Assembly (NCBI GenBank): GCA_018398585.1
Contig: JAGTTD010000008.1
Coordinates: 818,501-882,500 of the forward strand
Source: Simmondsia chinensis
Taxonomy: Eukaryota > Streptophyta > Magnoliopsida > Caryophyllales > Simmondsiaceae
Length of the DNA stretch: 64,000 nucleotides
Direction of reading: 5' to 3'
Shown: in pieces, positions 12,585 through 23,131 of the stretch
Position numbering within the stretch: the first letter of the stretch is position 1
Layout: every line of letters starts with the position of its first letter
Notes under the pieces: model-generated
The model's input: only the letters and a program-made list of their open reading frames with translations
Databases searched by the model: none
Told to the model about the DNA's origin: nothing
Made by a program: the position numbers and the translations under genes

Positions 12585-12808
12585 AGGTACCAACACGTCG
12601 ACACCGGATCCTATTAGAACTCCAAAGTTAAACTTGCTTGGGCGAGAGCAGTAGCAAAATGGGTGAAATGAAGTCCTCACCCTCAGGTTGGGGACACTCG
12701 GAAACAGCCTCTCTTCAGGGGTAATACCCTAAAGGGATAAGGCTGCGTACATCCGTCCCCCCAGATCCTGCTTAGGCGGGAGTCCTTGGGGCACTGGGTT
12801 GTTGTTTA
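12585..12808 (+). mobile_element. 5S rRNA-headed SINE nested in the hAT-like element
   Basis: The head reads ACACCGGATCCTATTAGAAC, then TCCAAAGTTAAACTTGCTTG and GGCGAGAGCAGT, clearly 5S rRNA-like. It passes into CTCAGGTTGGGGACACTCGG, then AGGCTGCGTACATCCGTCCC, then TTAGGCGGGAGTCCTTGGGG and TTGTTG. No clean target duplication is visible, perhaps because the host is itself repetitive. Insertion occurred after the host element was in place. Confidence 0.7.
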
Positions 12809-13404
12809 CCCGTCACGGGTAATGGGGCACGCATGGATATTGGATTTTGGTGGCGGGGTACGGGCATAGTGGAGGCACCCCCCGTACCCATCCCGCCCCA
12901 TTGCCATCCCTAGCCTTAAGTGAAAGTTCTAATTGAAATTTTATATATAATAATATTTTTTACTTATTAGAGTTTTGTTTCGGTGATGGGAGGTAGGTGA
13001 TGGGATAGAGTATTGCTTTTAGTCAAAAAGATTGGAGTTCGATACCTTTCTTGAATCTTTCCCTAAAGAGTCTCTGACGACTTTTGTTGTGTGTAAGTCG
13101 TGCATGTGCTAGAGTTTATGGGGTAATCGGGCTCCTTGTTAGTAGAAAAAAGGAAACATTTTAACGATATAATACTAATACAATAAATTATAACAATTTT
13201 AATAGTAAAACTTATAAAAGTTATTTTAAAAACCACAACCCCTAGAAGCGGTTATTTGGGGTCGTGTCTGGCCTCGTTACTTGCTAATAAATATTATTTC
13301 TAAAATTTTATTTTAAAAAAATAGATATTGGGAGTCATTCCTAGAAGTTATTTAATTGTTTATCCAATGATTTAAGTTTATTCAAAATAGTCGTGCATGT
13401 GCCA

Positions 13405-14111
13405 AAAATAACTGGCCGATGGGCTCGGCCCGGCCAGGCCCATGAGCTGGGCCGGGCCCGGAACAACTGCCGTTGGGGCAACGGCTCTAAATAATTAAAA
13501 AAAAATTATATATTTTTTCTTATAAATACGTAATCCTCCTCAACCCATTTCTTCACCAAATTTTCAATCCTCTTTTCTCTCTCTATACATTCATTATCTC
13601 CCATCTTTTTCAACTTTGCTAATTGTAAAATTGTGCTCTAAAGTTCAAAGTTCGTAAAGTGTTTGACTGAAGTTCGAATTTCATTGTTCTCTCGTTTCGA
13701 TAATTTTGGTATCGCAATTTTATTTGGTTCGTATTTTTAATTATTTAATTTGCATTACTACTTGTTACGTTATTTATTTACCATTATTTTTTTGATAAGA
13801 TATTTACCATTATTTACTATTATTTATTGTATATTTTATTTTATTACATATATTTAGGATTATTTTTTTTGAACATGTATATTTAGCATTATTAGTGCTT
13901 GAAAAAAATATATTTGTATCTCATATTATTTATCAATAAATTATAATAATTTTAGTATAAAACGACTTTGTATTATTTAAATTTTGCTTTTTTTTTTATG
14001 CTGACAGAAGCGGGCCAAGCCCAAGCCCGGCCCGACCTGCACTATAGCGGGCCCGAGCCAGGGGCCGGGCCAGCCAGGCCCCGGCCCGACCCGGCCCATG
14101 GCCACTCCTAA
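13405..14111. mobile_element. hAT-like element with GGCCCGGCCC-rich ends
   Basis: Both ends are packed with GGGCCGGGCC/GGCCCGACCC words. The right end read inward is TAGGAGTGGCCATGGGCC, the left end TAACTGGCCGATGGGCTC. The interior (CAACTGCCGTTGGGGCAACG, then a TATAAATACG box and a pyrimidine-rich leader) resembles the promoter and leader of plant hAT transposase genes as I remember them, but no transposase frame follows. The right end abuts a fragment of SINE tail (GAGGCACTGGGATTGTTG, 14115-14144). A target duplication could not be identified. Confidence 0.45.
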
Positions 14112-14453
14112 TTGAGGCACTGGGATTGTTGTTGTTGTTGTTTGTTTTAACCATAAAATAACCCTAGTTAGTTCATGAATTAATTCACATTCAGAGAATA
14201 CTCAAACAGGCTTATAAATTATTCTCTTTCTAGAAATTATAAAATGTAAACTGAAAATGATACCAAATAAGCATTTTATAAATTCAAAAGTAAATAAGTT
14301 ATATGTTTCATTAACTTAGTCAACGACTCAACTGTAGGACATGACCAAGCCGTAGGTAATGAAATCTTAAAGAAAGAAGGGTTTTTTTTTTTTAATTATA
14401 AAAAAAGTAGTTCTGATAATAGTAGGTTTTCACTTAACTGTCATAACTTTTAT

Positions 14454-14513
14454 AACAATAACAACAATAAACCTAGTGTCACAAGGGCTCCCGCCAATGC
14501 AGGGTCTGAACCA
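14454..14513 (-). mobile_element. 60-bp tail-only SINE/LINE insertion with 10-13-bp TSD
   Basis: Only the last ~60 nt of the shared tail are present (minus strand: GACCCTGCATTGGCGGGAGC, then CTTGTGACACTAGGTTTATT, then GTTGTTATTG). TCATAACTTT flanks it at 14441-14450 and 14514-14523, extendable to 13 bp with one mismatch. This is an extreme 5' truncation produced by target-primed reverse transcription, or a very short transposition product. Confidence 0.7.
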
Positions 14514-14792
14514 TCATAACTTTCATATCTTTCAAAAATTTACTGCTCTTAGTTTCAGTCTTTTCAATCAGCCGCCTTTCACCACATATAGTGTACCACC
14601 TAGCTAAAACATTTAACTTACGATTATCAAATGTGAACACGGATGGTTGATTGGGAAAATGTGCACTACAACGGATAGTTTTTTGAAAAAATGTAAAAGT
14701 TATGACGTTTAATTGAAGAATACTGCTTCTGAAAGAGGTTTTCTGTTCAAAAAAAGTTAGGTACATATCACAGACACGGTGCATACTAAGTA

Positions 14793-17514
14793 CTACCAGC
14801 AGATAGAAGGCAACTTGAAAGAGAACAAGGAGGGCAAATGACCAGTCCTCCTTATGTAATCCGCCTTTTCCGATGTGTTGACTGCTTTCTCGTTCAACTT
14901 AGCCTCTGCTTTGGCTCGCCTCTCGGCCGCGATCCTTCTTGTTTCTGCAAGCTTCTTCGCGCACTTCTCTTGCGCTTTGGCTTTCAGTCTTTCCGCTTTG
15001 ACCTGTATTAAGCAGATACAGACTCGGATATAAGAGTCAGACATCTGTATGCGCCCAGAAGTGATTGTAAGACTGCTTAGGACTCCACACATGAGTCTAG
15101 TAAGAATTCGGCACTTGAGTTGTGTGAGAGAGAAGAGATCAACGTATAAACTTAGTTGGGTTACTCCACCTACTGCCAATTAGTTTTAAGATGTAACTCC
15201 ACTTGAACTTATATGTGGGCTTTATATATGCCAACTCTATCAGGCCTAAAGCCCGATGATTTTAACAATAACAACTAACAAGTCTTGGACTCATCGATTT
15301 GATTGCTGATTGTAACAACAATAGTAGCAATCTAAGCATTTTTCAAGTACAAAATCACGTTCAGGGCTGGTTCCAAGATTCTAGGGGCCCAAAGCCAGTT
15401 TTAATGGGTGGACCCCTTGTTTATAGCAGAACTATCCATTAAGCTTAAACACACTTTAAATAATTTACTTTATATTATATTAACAACTAATTATGTTAGC
15501 GCTTTATATCATATATGCTATGTATACATTTATGATGTATCATATATAAGTCGTTATTTCTCTAATTATGAATGGCGATATGCAGTAGAAGCAAACACAT
15601 AATATAGCCATTTTTCAAAAGGGACTCTTTACTATTGGGAGCCTCAACAATTGCTTGAGTTGTTTGGAGTCTCGACCAAAGCTGTGGACATGTCAGTTTG
15701 GGCATTTGCAAGATGAATTACCAAAACAATACGGTACATATGTGCATTTTAGGCTTCCGTGAAAGTAGAGTCTGGAACCTTAGAGAAGACTATTTCCGAG
15801 ACTTGAACCTGGGATCCAAGTACAGAGTAATGATAGGATAATCGACAATGTCTCATCATAAAGTACGACATTAAAAAAAATTACCTCGATTTTCTTCATC
15901 TCCATCTCAGCTTTCCTCTTCTCATGATTTTCCCAGGCTTGTATCTTCACCTCTTCCTGCCTGTACCTGCAGAAAACATTATTTCAGAATTTAATCCATT
16001 GTCACACCATTTATGTTCTATAAGAATTTAATAATTATGTTGCATAATCTAATAAAAACTATGCTCGTTTGGATCCGCTCTAAAGGTTACATTAAGGAGT
16101 GTAAATTAGGCGAGTCAAGACTCGATTCATCCACATTGTACTCTGATCTAGCTAGTCTCGGTGCTCTTTGAGCTTGCAGACCTTGAACCCAAGCTCGTAG
16201 GTCTGGTTAAACTCAAAACGTAGCTCAGAATGCTTAGGGTCAAGCTTGACTCACGAAGTCCCATGTAGGCTGAACCTCAGGTGCATTTAGACTCAGTTAG
16301 GCTCCAACTTAAGCTCTTGGCTAGTTTATGTAGATTTTAGACTTATAATGTAAAATTTCACTGGGCTCTAAGTCTGAGCCACGGAGTTGCCATATGTAAG
16401 GTCTCCATATAAACCCAAGTGAAGTTCCATCGTAAAACTATTTGGCATTGGTGGAGTAGCTCACTAGGCGTATATGTTGATTTATTTTCTCTAGTGGCTC
16501 CAATTTGAGATACTTTATTATACTTACATGTGAAGTTCTCAACACATGGTGTAGCTCAAGATCGACTCATTTACAGTTTGTTAAGATCTTGAGCTACCAA
16601 GCTTGAGCTTATCGACTCACTTAACAAAATGAATTGAGCCGTTCAATCAAACAACGATTGAACTCACATCTTAATTAGCTCATTGCACACATAAGATGAA
16701 CAAAAGTCCAAAATTGACATATTACAGTACTCTGAAATCACCTGGCCATGTATTTGGCACGCTCAGCTTCATCCCAAGCCAACGCTCGTGATTCTAAAGC
16801 ATTGAGCTCCTTAGCTTGTTCTGAGTTCTGATTCTCCTCGACCCTGCAACCGCTAGCCTCTTCTCGATCTCCATAAGGTAATCCAGTGCCCCCATTTTGC
16901 TTACCAAGAGGAGAACCTTGACTTCTACTCTCCACATGTTGCTCAACCCCGCTCTGTGCGCCATGCTGACATCTGACTGGAGTAGACGCACCTGAGGAGG
17001 CTGGGCTCCTAGCCACTGGAGTCATGGCTCGAACCGGGGTAGTAGTCCTAGATGGCTCTTGGCTTGTTATTGGGGTCATCTCAGTCCCCATATCTCTAAG
17101 ACAGACTGACCTAACACCTAACCCCGGACTCTCCATTGGCTTGTTAATCCTCCAATTCGAGTCCTCGCAATCAACCTTCTTCGTTTCGATGTCATTTTGT
17201 CCATGGCCCTCGTTTTCCGCCTTCTCTACTTCTTCGTCACCACCCAAATGGTCAGTTTCTTGCTGGGGAACTGACGCGATCAATCTCATGTCATCAGCAT
17301 TTGAGTTTCTTGGTTTTGTTTTAGAAGGGTTTTTCTCACCGCTTCCTCTTGACAACCCAACTAGCCATTTTTGAGCATCGTCCCACTTGGAGGGCGCCGG
17401 TTTTCCTAGGGTGGTTCGATGGTGAGGAGTGCGAGCACCAACCCCATTTCCTTTATGGAACTCGAATGTAATGGCGTTGCTGCTAGTAATCTCCTTATCT
17501 TCAATCGATCTCAT
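14793..17514 (-). CDS. Long-type remorin family protein
   Basis: Coding exons on the minus strand: 17514-16742, 15966-15885, 15002-14793; 1065 nt, 354 aa, one frame. The N-terminal half is disordered, with the conserved segment TLGKPAPSKWDDAQKWLVGL near residue 35 and the long-remorin signature RDMGTEMTPI followed by SQEPSRTTTPVRA. The C-terminal remorin domain runs over the last two introns (AWDEAERAKYMARRYRQEEV, IQAWENHEKRKAEMEMKKIE, KAERLKAKAQEKCAKKLAE), forms a coiled coil, and ends in RRTGHLPSLFSFKLPSICW. Remorins are plant plasma-membrane nanodomain proteins; the hydrophobic C-terminal end is the membrane anchor in studied members. From memory the closest Arabidopsis gene is At1g67590, next to CDKG2 there as here. 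The intron at 15967-16741 is filled with repeats. Confidence 0.92.
16098..16660. repeat. Degenerate repeats in remorin intron 1: MITE remnant interrupted by the AATTGG-type repeat
   Basis: 16098-16330 begins AGGAGTGTAAATTAGGCGAG and is rich in GAGCTTG/CAAGCTC words like the hAT MITEs of this window. 16340-16560 instead carries the dispersed repeat seen at 19-20 kb and 56.9 kb (CCATATAAACCCAAGTGAAG, then ATTTGGCATTGGTGGAGTAG, then ACATGTGAAGTTCTCAACAC). GAGCTTGAGCTTATCGACTC at about 16605 may be the other side of the MITE remnant. Confidence 0.45.
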
Positions 17515-17790
17515 TGTCTTTTATTTATTTTTCAAACCTCATGTACGGCTCAAAGTACCTACATTGCACAGATCAAACCCAGAACAATAGTAAACTTTCA
17601 ACAAGTATCTTAAATGTAAACTCGAAATGTTGTGCAGACACCCACTAAAACACGAAACAGACACAAGAAAGCGAAAAATAATTTATGTCTATAGGAGTAG
17701 CAAGATCAATTCATTGTCCTTTTTTATTTTAGATGATTACTAGCTACAACCAACTGCCATCCCCAGGTTTGAGTTGCATTTTAGGCCTAA

Positions 17791-17978
17791 CAACAAAAAC
17801 AAACTCAGTACCTCAAGGGCTCCTGCTAGTGCAGGGTTTTTTTTGGGGGGAGGGGGGGGGGGGGACTTACACAGCTTCACCCCCTTCAGGCTGCTAACTT
17901 AAAGGGAGTGTCCGAGGACCCCCAACCTGACAAGCATAAAACACAATAGCATGGAGAGAGCATAATGCGGCAATAAGT
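17791..17978 (-). mobile_element. LINE-type tail copy (no 5S head), perfect 14-bp TSD
   Basis: CATTTTAGGCCTAA stands at 17777-17790 and again at 17979-17992. On the minus strand the insert reads from TTATTGCCGCATTATGCTCT through GTCAGGTTGGGGGTCCTCGG into the shared tail (CAGGAGCCCTTGAGGTACTG, GTTTTTGTTGTT). The upstream part has no 5S similarity and resembles the 3'-UTR-like part of the 362-bp element at 21675. It contains a G-rich run (GGGGGGAGGGGGGGG) within the tail. Confidence 0.75.
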
Positions 17979-18339
17979 CATTTTAGGCCTAAATCTCTGG
18001 TAATTTACTGCCATTTTTGGTTCTTTTTGGTTCTTTTGAGAACTAGGTAATGTATATTTTGTTGGGTATTGGATGCCTGAATCTTAATGTAAATACAAAG
18101 AGCAGATTTATATTCAATCTAAGCAGAAAATCAAGGAGTTTGTGGGTTAATCTCAGACCAAATATATTTTCAACCAAGCATTTGAGGATTTGAATCTGGG
18201 TTCGATTTGGGTCAAGTATCAATGCAATTTTTGATACATATCAGAGGAGTATTCATATACAGCTGACATATAGATGAGTGTTCTTGGTCCAATTTCAACC
18301 TTATTTTTCCCTTAGATTGAATATAGATATATCCTGTGA

Positions 18340-20270
18340 TATTACATAAACATTCAGAAACTCAAATACCCAACGGTATCTACAGTAAATCACTCAAGAT
18401 TCGGACCTAAAATGTAACTTAAACCCATAAAAACAATAGTTGCACGAAAGCGGGAGCGAGAGCGGAGATGGAAGCGGAAACGGGGAGGCGGGTAGTCATA
18501 AAAGTTTCTAAAGTTAAAGAGCGTTGAGGGAGCCCTTATATTACTATTATATTAGATATACAAGAAAAAGTAATGAAGTGTTATCAATTGAGCCGTTGAC
18601 ACATTAATATTAAAACAAAGTCAATATTAAGTAATAACTAAAAAAATTAAGTATTTCAATGAATAAGATTTAGAAAATTGACTCCAAATGTCCCCACAAT
18701 TCATTCATTTTTTAAATATCAACAAATCGTGAATAAGTATTTTCTTATCGAAATGATTCCATGATTGTTCAAATCATGTTCCCGTTGAGTTTGATACACG
18801 TTGGAAACGTGAATCTGACTTTGAAAAGTGGAATCACGTTTCCGAAGCTTGAAACGTTAGCATTTTACGAGTTTCCTACAACTATGATCAAACAACTGTA
18901 AATCACACAATTAACGTTAGAAACTCACCTTCAATGCTTGGTTAAAATTCTCAACAACACCTCCTTATTTCTCCTTAAATTAAATATTGAGAAATTAAAC
19001 AGAGCCATCTGCCCGACCTACAAAGTTGACGTATATTTAGTTTATATTATAGCCTAAGTGAGATCTCATATTAGAACCAATTGGTATCGGATGGACTAGT
19101 CTACTTGGCTTATATATTATAATCTCCTCACTCATAATCCCAATTTGACGCTTCTTACAAGCCTCGCATGTGAAATTATTAACAAACATAAATATATCTT
19201 GTAACATTACATTAACATTCAGAAATTACCCAACAAAATCTAGAGTAAATCACTCAAGATTCAGCTCTAAAATGTAACTTTAACCCATCAAAACAACTAA
19301 AAATTACACTATGAACAAACTCACGAGTCACCTTAAAATGCTTGCTTACATTAACTTTGAGAAATTCAAATCAACTGTAAAATGTACAGTACATACACAA
19401 CTTGACATTTCATCAGCCTTAGGCCTAACCCACCAAGCTGGCGTATACAAGGTCGATATATAAGCGCAGTGTGGTTTAATCCTAAATCCAATTGGTATTA
19501 AACGGAGCAGTTCACGAAACTTATATATTGATTTCTTCTTTATTACAACTATAATGTAGAATTTCTTACTAGACTCATATGTACAGTCCTAAATACACAA
19601 GATTCAGCCCTAAAATATAACTTAACCCATTAAAACAACTGTAAACTACACTATGAGCAAACTCACCAGTCACCTTCAAATGCTTGCTACCTTAACGTTC
19701 AGAAATTACCCAACAAAATCTACAGTGTATTACACAATTTGACATTTCATCAGCTGTAGGCCTAATCCGCGGAGCTGATATATAGGCGATCGATGTATAA
19801 GCCAAGTGGGGTCCCATTTCACTGAGCTTATATGTTGATTTCTTTCCATCGTCACAACCCTGGTGTCTAATTTCTTATTAGACTCACATGTAAAGTTCTT
19901 AACATACACAAGATTCAACCCTAAAAATGTAACTTAAACCCATGAAAACAACTATTCTACCCTACAAACACCTCATAGAGTTGGCATATAAGAGACTCAC
20001 ATGAAGTTCTATTCCGAAACCAATTGGCATTAGATGAATTAGCTCACTCAGCTTACATATTATCTCTCCTCATTCATAACTCCAACGTGAGATTCCCTAC
20101 AGAACTCAGATATAAATCCATAACATTACATTTACATTCAGAAATTCAAATACCCAACAAAATCCATAGCAAATCACTCAAGATTCAAACCTAAAAATGC
20201 AACTTAAACCCATCAAAACAACACTATTTTACTCTACAAAAACATTCACCTTGTACTACTTCACTGTGGG
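18340..20270. repeat. Degenerate tandem array, about five Q and four R blocks alternating
   Basis: Block Q (ATTCAGAAATTACCCAACAA, then AAATCACTCAAGATTCAG, then AATGTAACTTAAACCCATCA) occurs at about 18343, 19200, 19590, 19905 and 20125. Block R (CTTAGGCCTAACCCACCAAG-like, then AATTGGTATT, GCTTATATATTGATTTCTT and CTCACATGTAAAGTTCTTAA) lies between them. The CAAGATTC mark falls at about 18391, 19251, 19596, 19907 and 20176, a period near 270-345 bp once the MITE at 18437 is allowed for. R alone is dispersed elsewhere (16340, 46490, 56885). I see no coding capacity. The array lies upstream of the remorin gene. Confidence 0.65.
18437..18887. mobile_element. MITE with TAGTTGCACGAAAGCGG terminus nested in the first Q block
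   Basis: The left end TAGTTGCACGAAAGCGG and the right end (TAGTTGTAGGAAACTCG on the minus strand) are inverted repeats. Subterminal AGCGGAAACG and CGTTTCCGAAGCTT words repeat inside. Flanks AAAAACAA and TCAAACAA fit an aged 8-bp duplication of the Q sequence CCCATCAAAACAACTG, which the insertion splits. This indicates a hAT-like non-autonomous element. Confidence 0.55.
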
Positions 20271-20871
20271 ATCCATTGAGCCCTTCAAACAAACAAATCT
20301 GACCTCAAAACCTGAATCTTGAAGCAACCCAGATATTAAATGACATTGAATTAAAGAATTAAAAGAAGAATTAAATTTGTTGGGGAGTTAATAGATTGAA
20401 TTGGATAGAACAGAAATCAAAGATTGAAAGGAGCATGTAACTAACACACATAAAAATATACCTGGATAGAATGAGTTAAAGAGAATGCCATTGATTTTTG
20501 GGGAGATTTTCACTGATGAAACCCAGTAAAATTGAAGTTACTGATCCATTGACTTCAGTAAACAGTGACAAACTTACCAAATAAAATAAAATAAAATAAA
20601 CAAGGACAAAATATTTAATATGCCATGGATAGTGATGAGAGTAGAAACTCCACATGCGAGTCAAAACGTGAATCCCATATAGAAATAGTGAGAATGAAGA
20701 GATTAATTTGTAAGGCTAGTGGGTTACTTTACTTAATGCCAATTGGTTTTAGGATGGAACTCTGCTTAGGTTTATATGTAGACCTCGTATGTTCTAATTT
20801 TGTGGGTAGGGCCTAAAAGGCCCAGTGAAATTTAACAGATTGAACCCGGATTGCTTTTAATTATCATTTTT

Positions 20872-21033
20872 GAGGCTGATTGTCAGCTTGTTATTCAGCC
20901 TTCCAAGGGCGATTGTACCCTTTTGTGGGATTTGGCTGCTTTATTTGGGTTTATAGGGATGCCGATATAGTAGCTCATTTTGTTGCTAAGTTTCATAGGG
21001 AGGATCATTATACTCATGATTGGGTGGTGAATC
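20872..21033 (+). pseudogene. RNase H (RVT_3-type) fragment, frameshifted
   Basis: One frame reads EADCQLVIQ and CTLLWDLAALFG; another, overlapping frame reads FIWVYRDADIVAHFVAKFHR. In plant LINE-type and stand-alone RNase H domains the order is a D-C-L-V-Q helix followed by W-V-x-R-x-A-N-x-V-A-H-x-L-A-K. Both motifs are here in the right order but in different frames and with the spacer too short. I read it as a decayed retroelement RNase H domain. Confidence 0.5.
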
Positions 21034-21135
21034 TCCACTCTCAATTTTGTCTGCTTTCCCGGATGCTCGTAATAAATAGCTTACCTTCGGACTTTTTGGT
21101 TAAAAAAATAACCCGGATTACTTTTTTAACTTCTG

Positions 21136-21311
21136 TGAAGTCCTTTTTTATCCAGGATGGGTGACCTCCTGGGAAGCCCTCACCCTTAGGTTGGGGGTAT
21201 TGGAAAACAACCTCTGTTCAGATTAACACCCTGAAGGGGGAAGGCCGCGTACATCCATCCCCCCAGACCCTGCGTAGGCGGGAACCCTTGAGGCACCAGG
21301 TATGCTCCTTT
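21136..21311 (+). mobile_element. 5S-derived SINE with most of the head deleted, perfect 18-bp TSD
   Basis: TTACTTTTTTAACTTCTG stands at 21118-21135 and 21312-21329. The element keeps only the last part of the 5S head (AGGATGGGTGACCTCCTGGG) after a short T-rich start, then CTTAGGTTGGGGGTATTGG and the shared tail, ending GAGGCACCAGGTATGCTCC rather than in TTG repeats. Confidence 0.78.
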
Positions 21312-21674
21312 TTACTTTTTTAACTTCTGGAGTTCTCTGCCATTAAATTATATCTTTTTTAAGGGACAAAATGTGTAACATAGTAACAAATTGGAGGTAA
21401 TTACCCCATTTGTTTAGCATTATAAAAAGTTTGTTTAAATTAATTTTTTATTCTCCCGAAAATTATGACATTAGTGTTTATATTTTGCTCATGCTTTTAT
21501 TTATTTCAGTCAAATTTAATGTTAAAATTAATAGTAAACTGATTTAAATATTTTATTATTTACGTACCCTTGAGCTTTAAAATTTTATCAGTTAAATACT
21601 CCTTTCGTCAAAATTTGATATATTTGCGTTAAAAAATGCTAAAATGGAACACAATTTCAATAATATATTAGTAT

Positions 21675-22036
21675 AACAACAATAACAAAAATAAATCTAG
21701 TGCCTCAAGGACTTCTATCGATGCAGGGTCTGTGGAGTGAGATATATGCTTACCCCTTCATGATGCTACTGTAAAGGAAGGCTGTGTCCGAAAACCCTCA
21801 ACCTGGAGAGCATAACAACAGCACACGCATAGCATAAAACAACAATAAACAATAAAGCAATAGGGCAAGAAAGCAACAAGCAATAAAATAATAAAGCAAA
21901 AGAGCAACAAGCAGCAAAGCACATATAAGTATAGGAGCGTTATTATTGGCCTAGATATGCTCCTCTATTCTAAACTGCTATATCAGCTACACCTATGCTA
22001 ACTTTCCACTTGACTCTATCCAAGGCCATGTCCGAC
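21675..22036 (-). mobile_element. 5'-truncated LINE 3' end with ORF2 C-terminus and the tail shared with the 5S-SINEs
   Basis: Flanks AATATATTAGTAT (21662-21674) and AATGTATTAGTAT (22037-22049) form a 13-bp duplication with one mismatch. Minus strand: an open stretch reads ALDRVKWKVSIGVADIAV, one in-frame TAG where TGG is expected, then NRGAYLGQ and a stop. This resembles the Trp/Arg-rich C-terminus of plant LINE ORF2 proteins (A-x-D-R-x-x-W-x-x-x-I-x-x-A-D). A T-rich stretch follows, then CTCTCCAGGTTGAGGGTTTT and the tail CAGACCCTGCATCGATAGAA, TCCTTGAGGCACTAG, ending in TTATTGTTG. It is the longest copy with this tail in the window. The LINE assignment is an inference. Confidence 0.6.
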
Positions 22037-22305
22037 AATGTATTAGTATGTTCACGAATTTGATGATAAATTTGCCAAAAAAAACAAAATTTTGGCAATA
22101 TTTAAGTAGTTTGTATCAACATTCGATGAATTTTGCATTTCGAGTTTGTATATATTAAAATATCAGAATATATTCAATAATAAATATTAAAACCATAAAA
22201 TATGTAAGTAATAATTTCTCATTAAAAAAAAATAGAGAGAGAGGGCAAACTGGCCTGAATATAAGTTGACTGACAGTGAATATAAATTGGAGGTGCATTT
22301 CTGAG

Positions 22306-22329
22306 ACCTGTCACGTGGCCTGTCACGTG
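22306..22329. repeat. 12-bp tandem duplication carrying two CACGTG G-boxes
   Basis: CCTGTCACGTGG is repeated head to tail, placing CACGTG at 22312-22317 and 22324-22329. CACGTG is the core site of plant bHLH and bZIP factors. No gene start is near, so regulatory use is speculative. Confidence 0.5.
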
Positions 22330-22397
22330 GGGGCCCATTCCCTTTCAGTCGCTAAAATGAATGAATATGAATATTGAATCATATGTGATGTGACCCC

Positions 22398-22547
22398 GGA
22401 TGTCCTTATGTTGTCGGTCCTATAAGATTATGGATTCTCGAAAATAGCCTCTTAGTAGGATTACACCCTAAAAGTATAAAGCTGCATATACCCATCCCAC
22501 AGACCCCGCTTAGGTGAGAGCCCTTGAGACACTATGTCTGTTGTTGT
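22398..22547 (+). mobile_element. 5'-truncated 5S-SINE
   Basis: The element starts in the 3' end of the 5S head (GTCCTTATGTTGTCGGTCC) and runs through TACACCCTAAAAGTATAAAG and CCCCGCTTAGGTGAGAGCCC to TTGTTGTTG. Flanks TGTGATGTGACCCC (22384-22397) and TGTGACGTGACGCC (22548-22561) suggest a 14-bp duplication with two changes. Confidence 0.65.
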
Positions 22548-23131
22548 TGTGACGTGACGCCCTTTTTGTAAATGTTTAATTTACTAAAATTTTTGAGTTT
22601 GATAGTTCGATTCACGAAGTTGACATATAAGAAATTTGTTATGAACCCAAGTACTAGGACTCAATTATCAGTTTGAAAAGCAAAAATCAGTAGCGAGTGG
22701 AGTTCACAGCTGTGAAACAGTAGCAATAGCGGAGAGAGAGGAAAAAAAATTAATCTATAAATTCATTAATAAAAAGAGAATGAATATACATTTTGCTATA
22801 GAATCTCATTATAAACGAAGAAGAAAATATACCCTAATGGTGTTGATTGATAGGCCGTAACCCCCGATCAATCGGTGAACTCCATAACTGACAAATGAAC
22901 TAATCCTTGCCAAATGACCTAAATTACGACAAAATTCACATATAAGTTAATTTAGATTTTATTTTAAAATTAATTAAAATTAGGTTGAGTATTCAACTAG
23001 ATTTATAGACTGGCCACTTCTCTTTTGCAACTTTAATGCGGGATTCAATCAGACAGATCTACGTGTAGAGTTCTCAATAGTTGGCATCGGTGTCCTTAGG
23101 CTTATATGTTTGCCTGTTCTACTAAATAAAT

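Larger units (their letters stand above)
12132..12912. mobile_element. hAT-like element with GGATGGCAATGGGG terminus, carrying a nested 5S-SINE
   Basis: The left end TAAGGATGACAATAAAG and the right end (TAGGGATGGCAATGGGG on the minus strand) are imperfect inverted repeats. Flanking GCTTTGAG (12124-12131) and GCCTTAAG (12913-12920) look like an aged 8-bp target duplication, which is the hAT signature. The interior consists of GGGTACGGGTA/ACCCGCCCC words that can pair with each other, a 37-bp tandem duplication near 12503-12575, and a nested SINE (12585-12808). It encodes no protein. It is probably non-autonomous. Confidence 0.6.
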
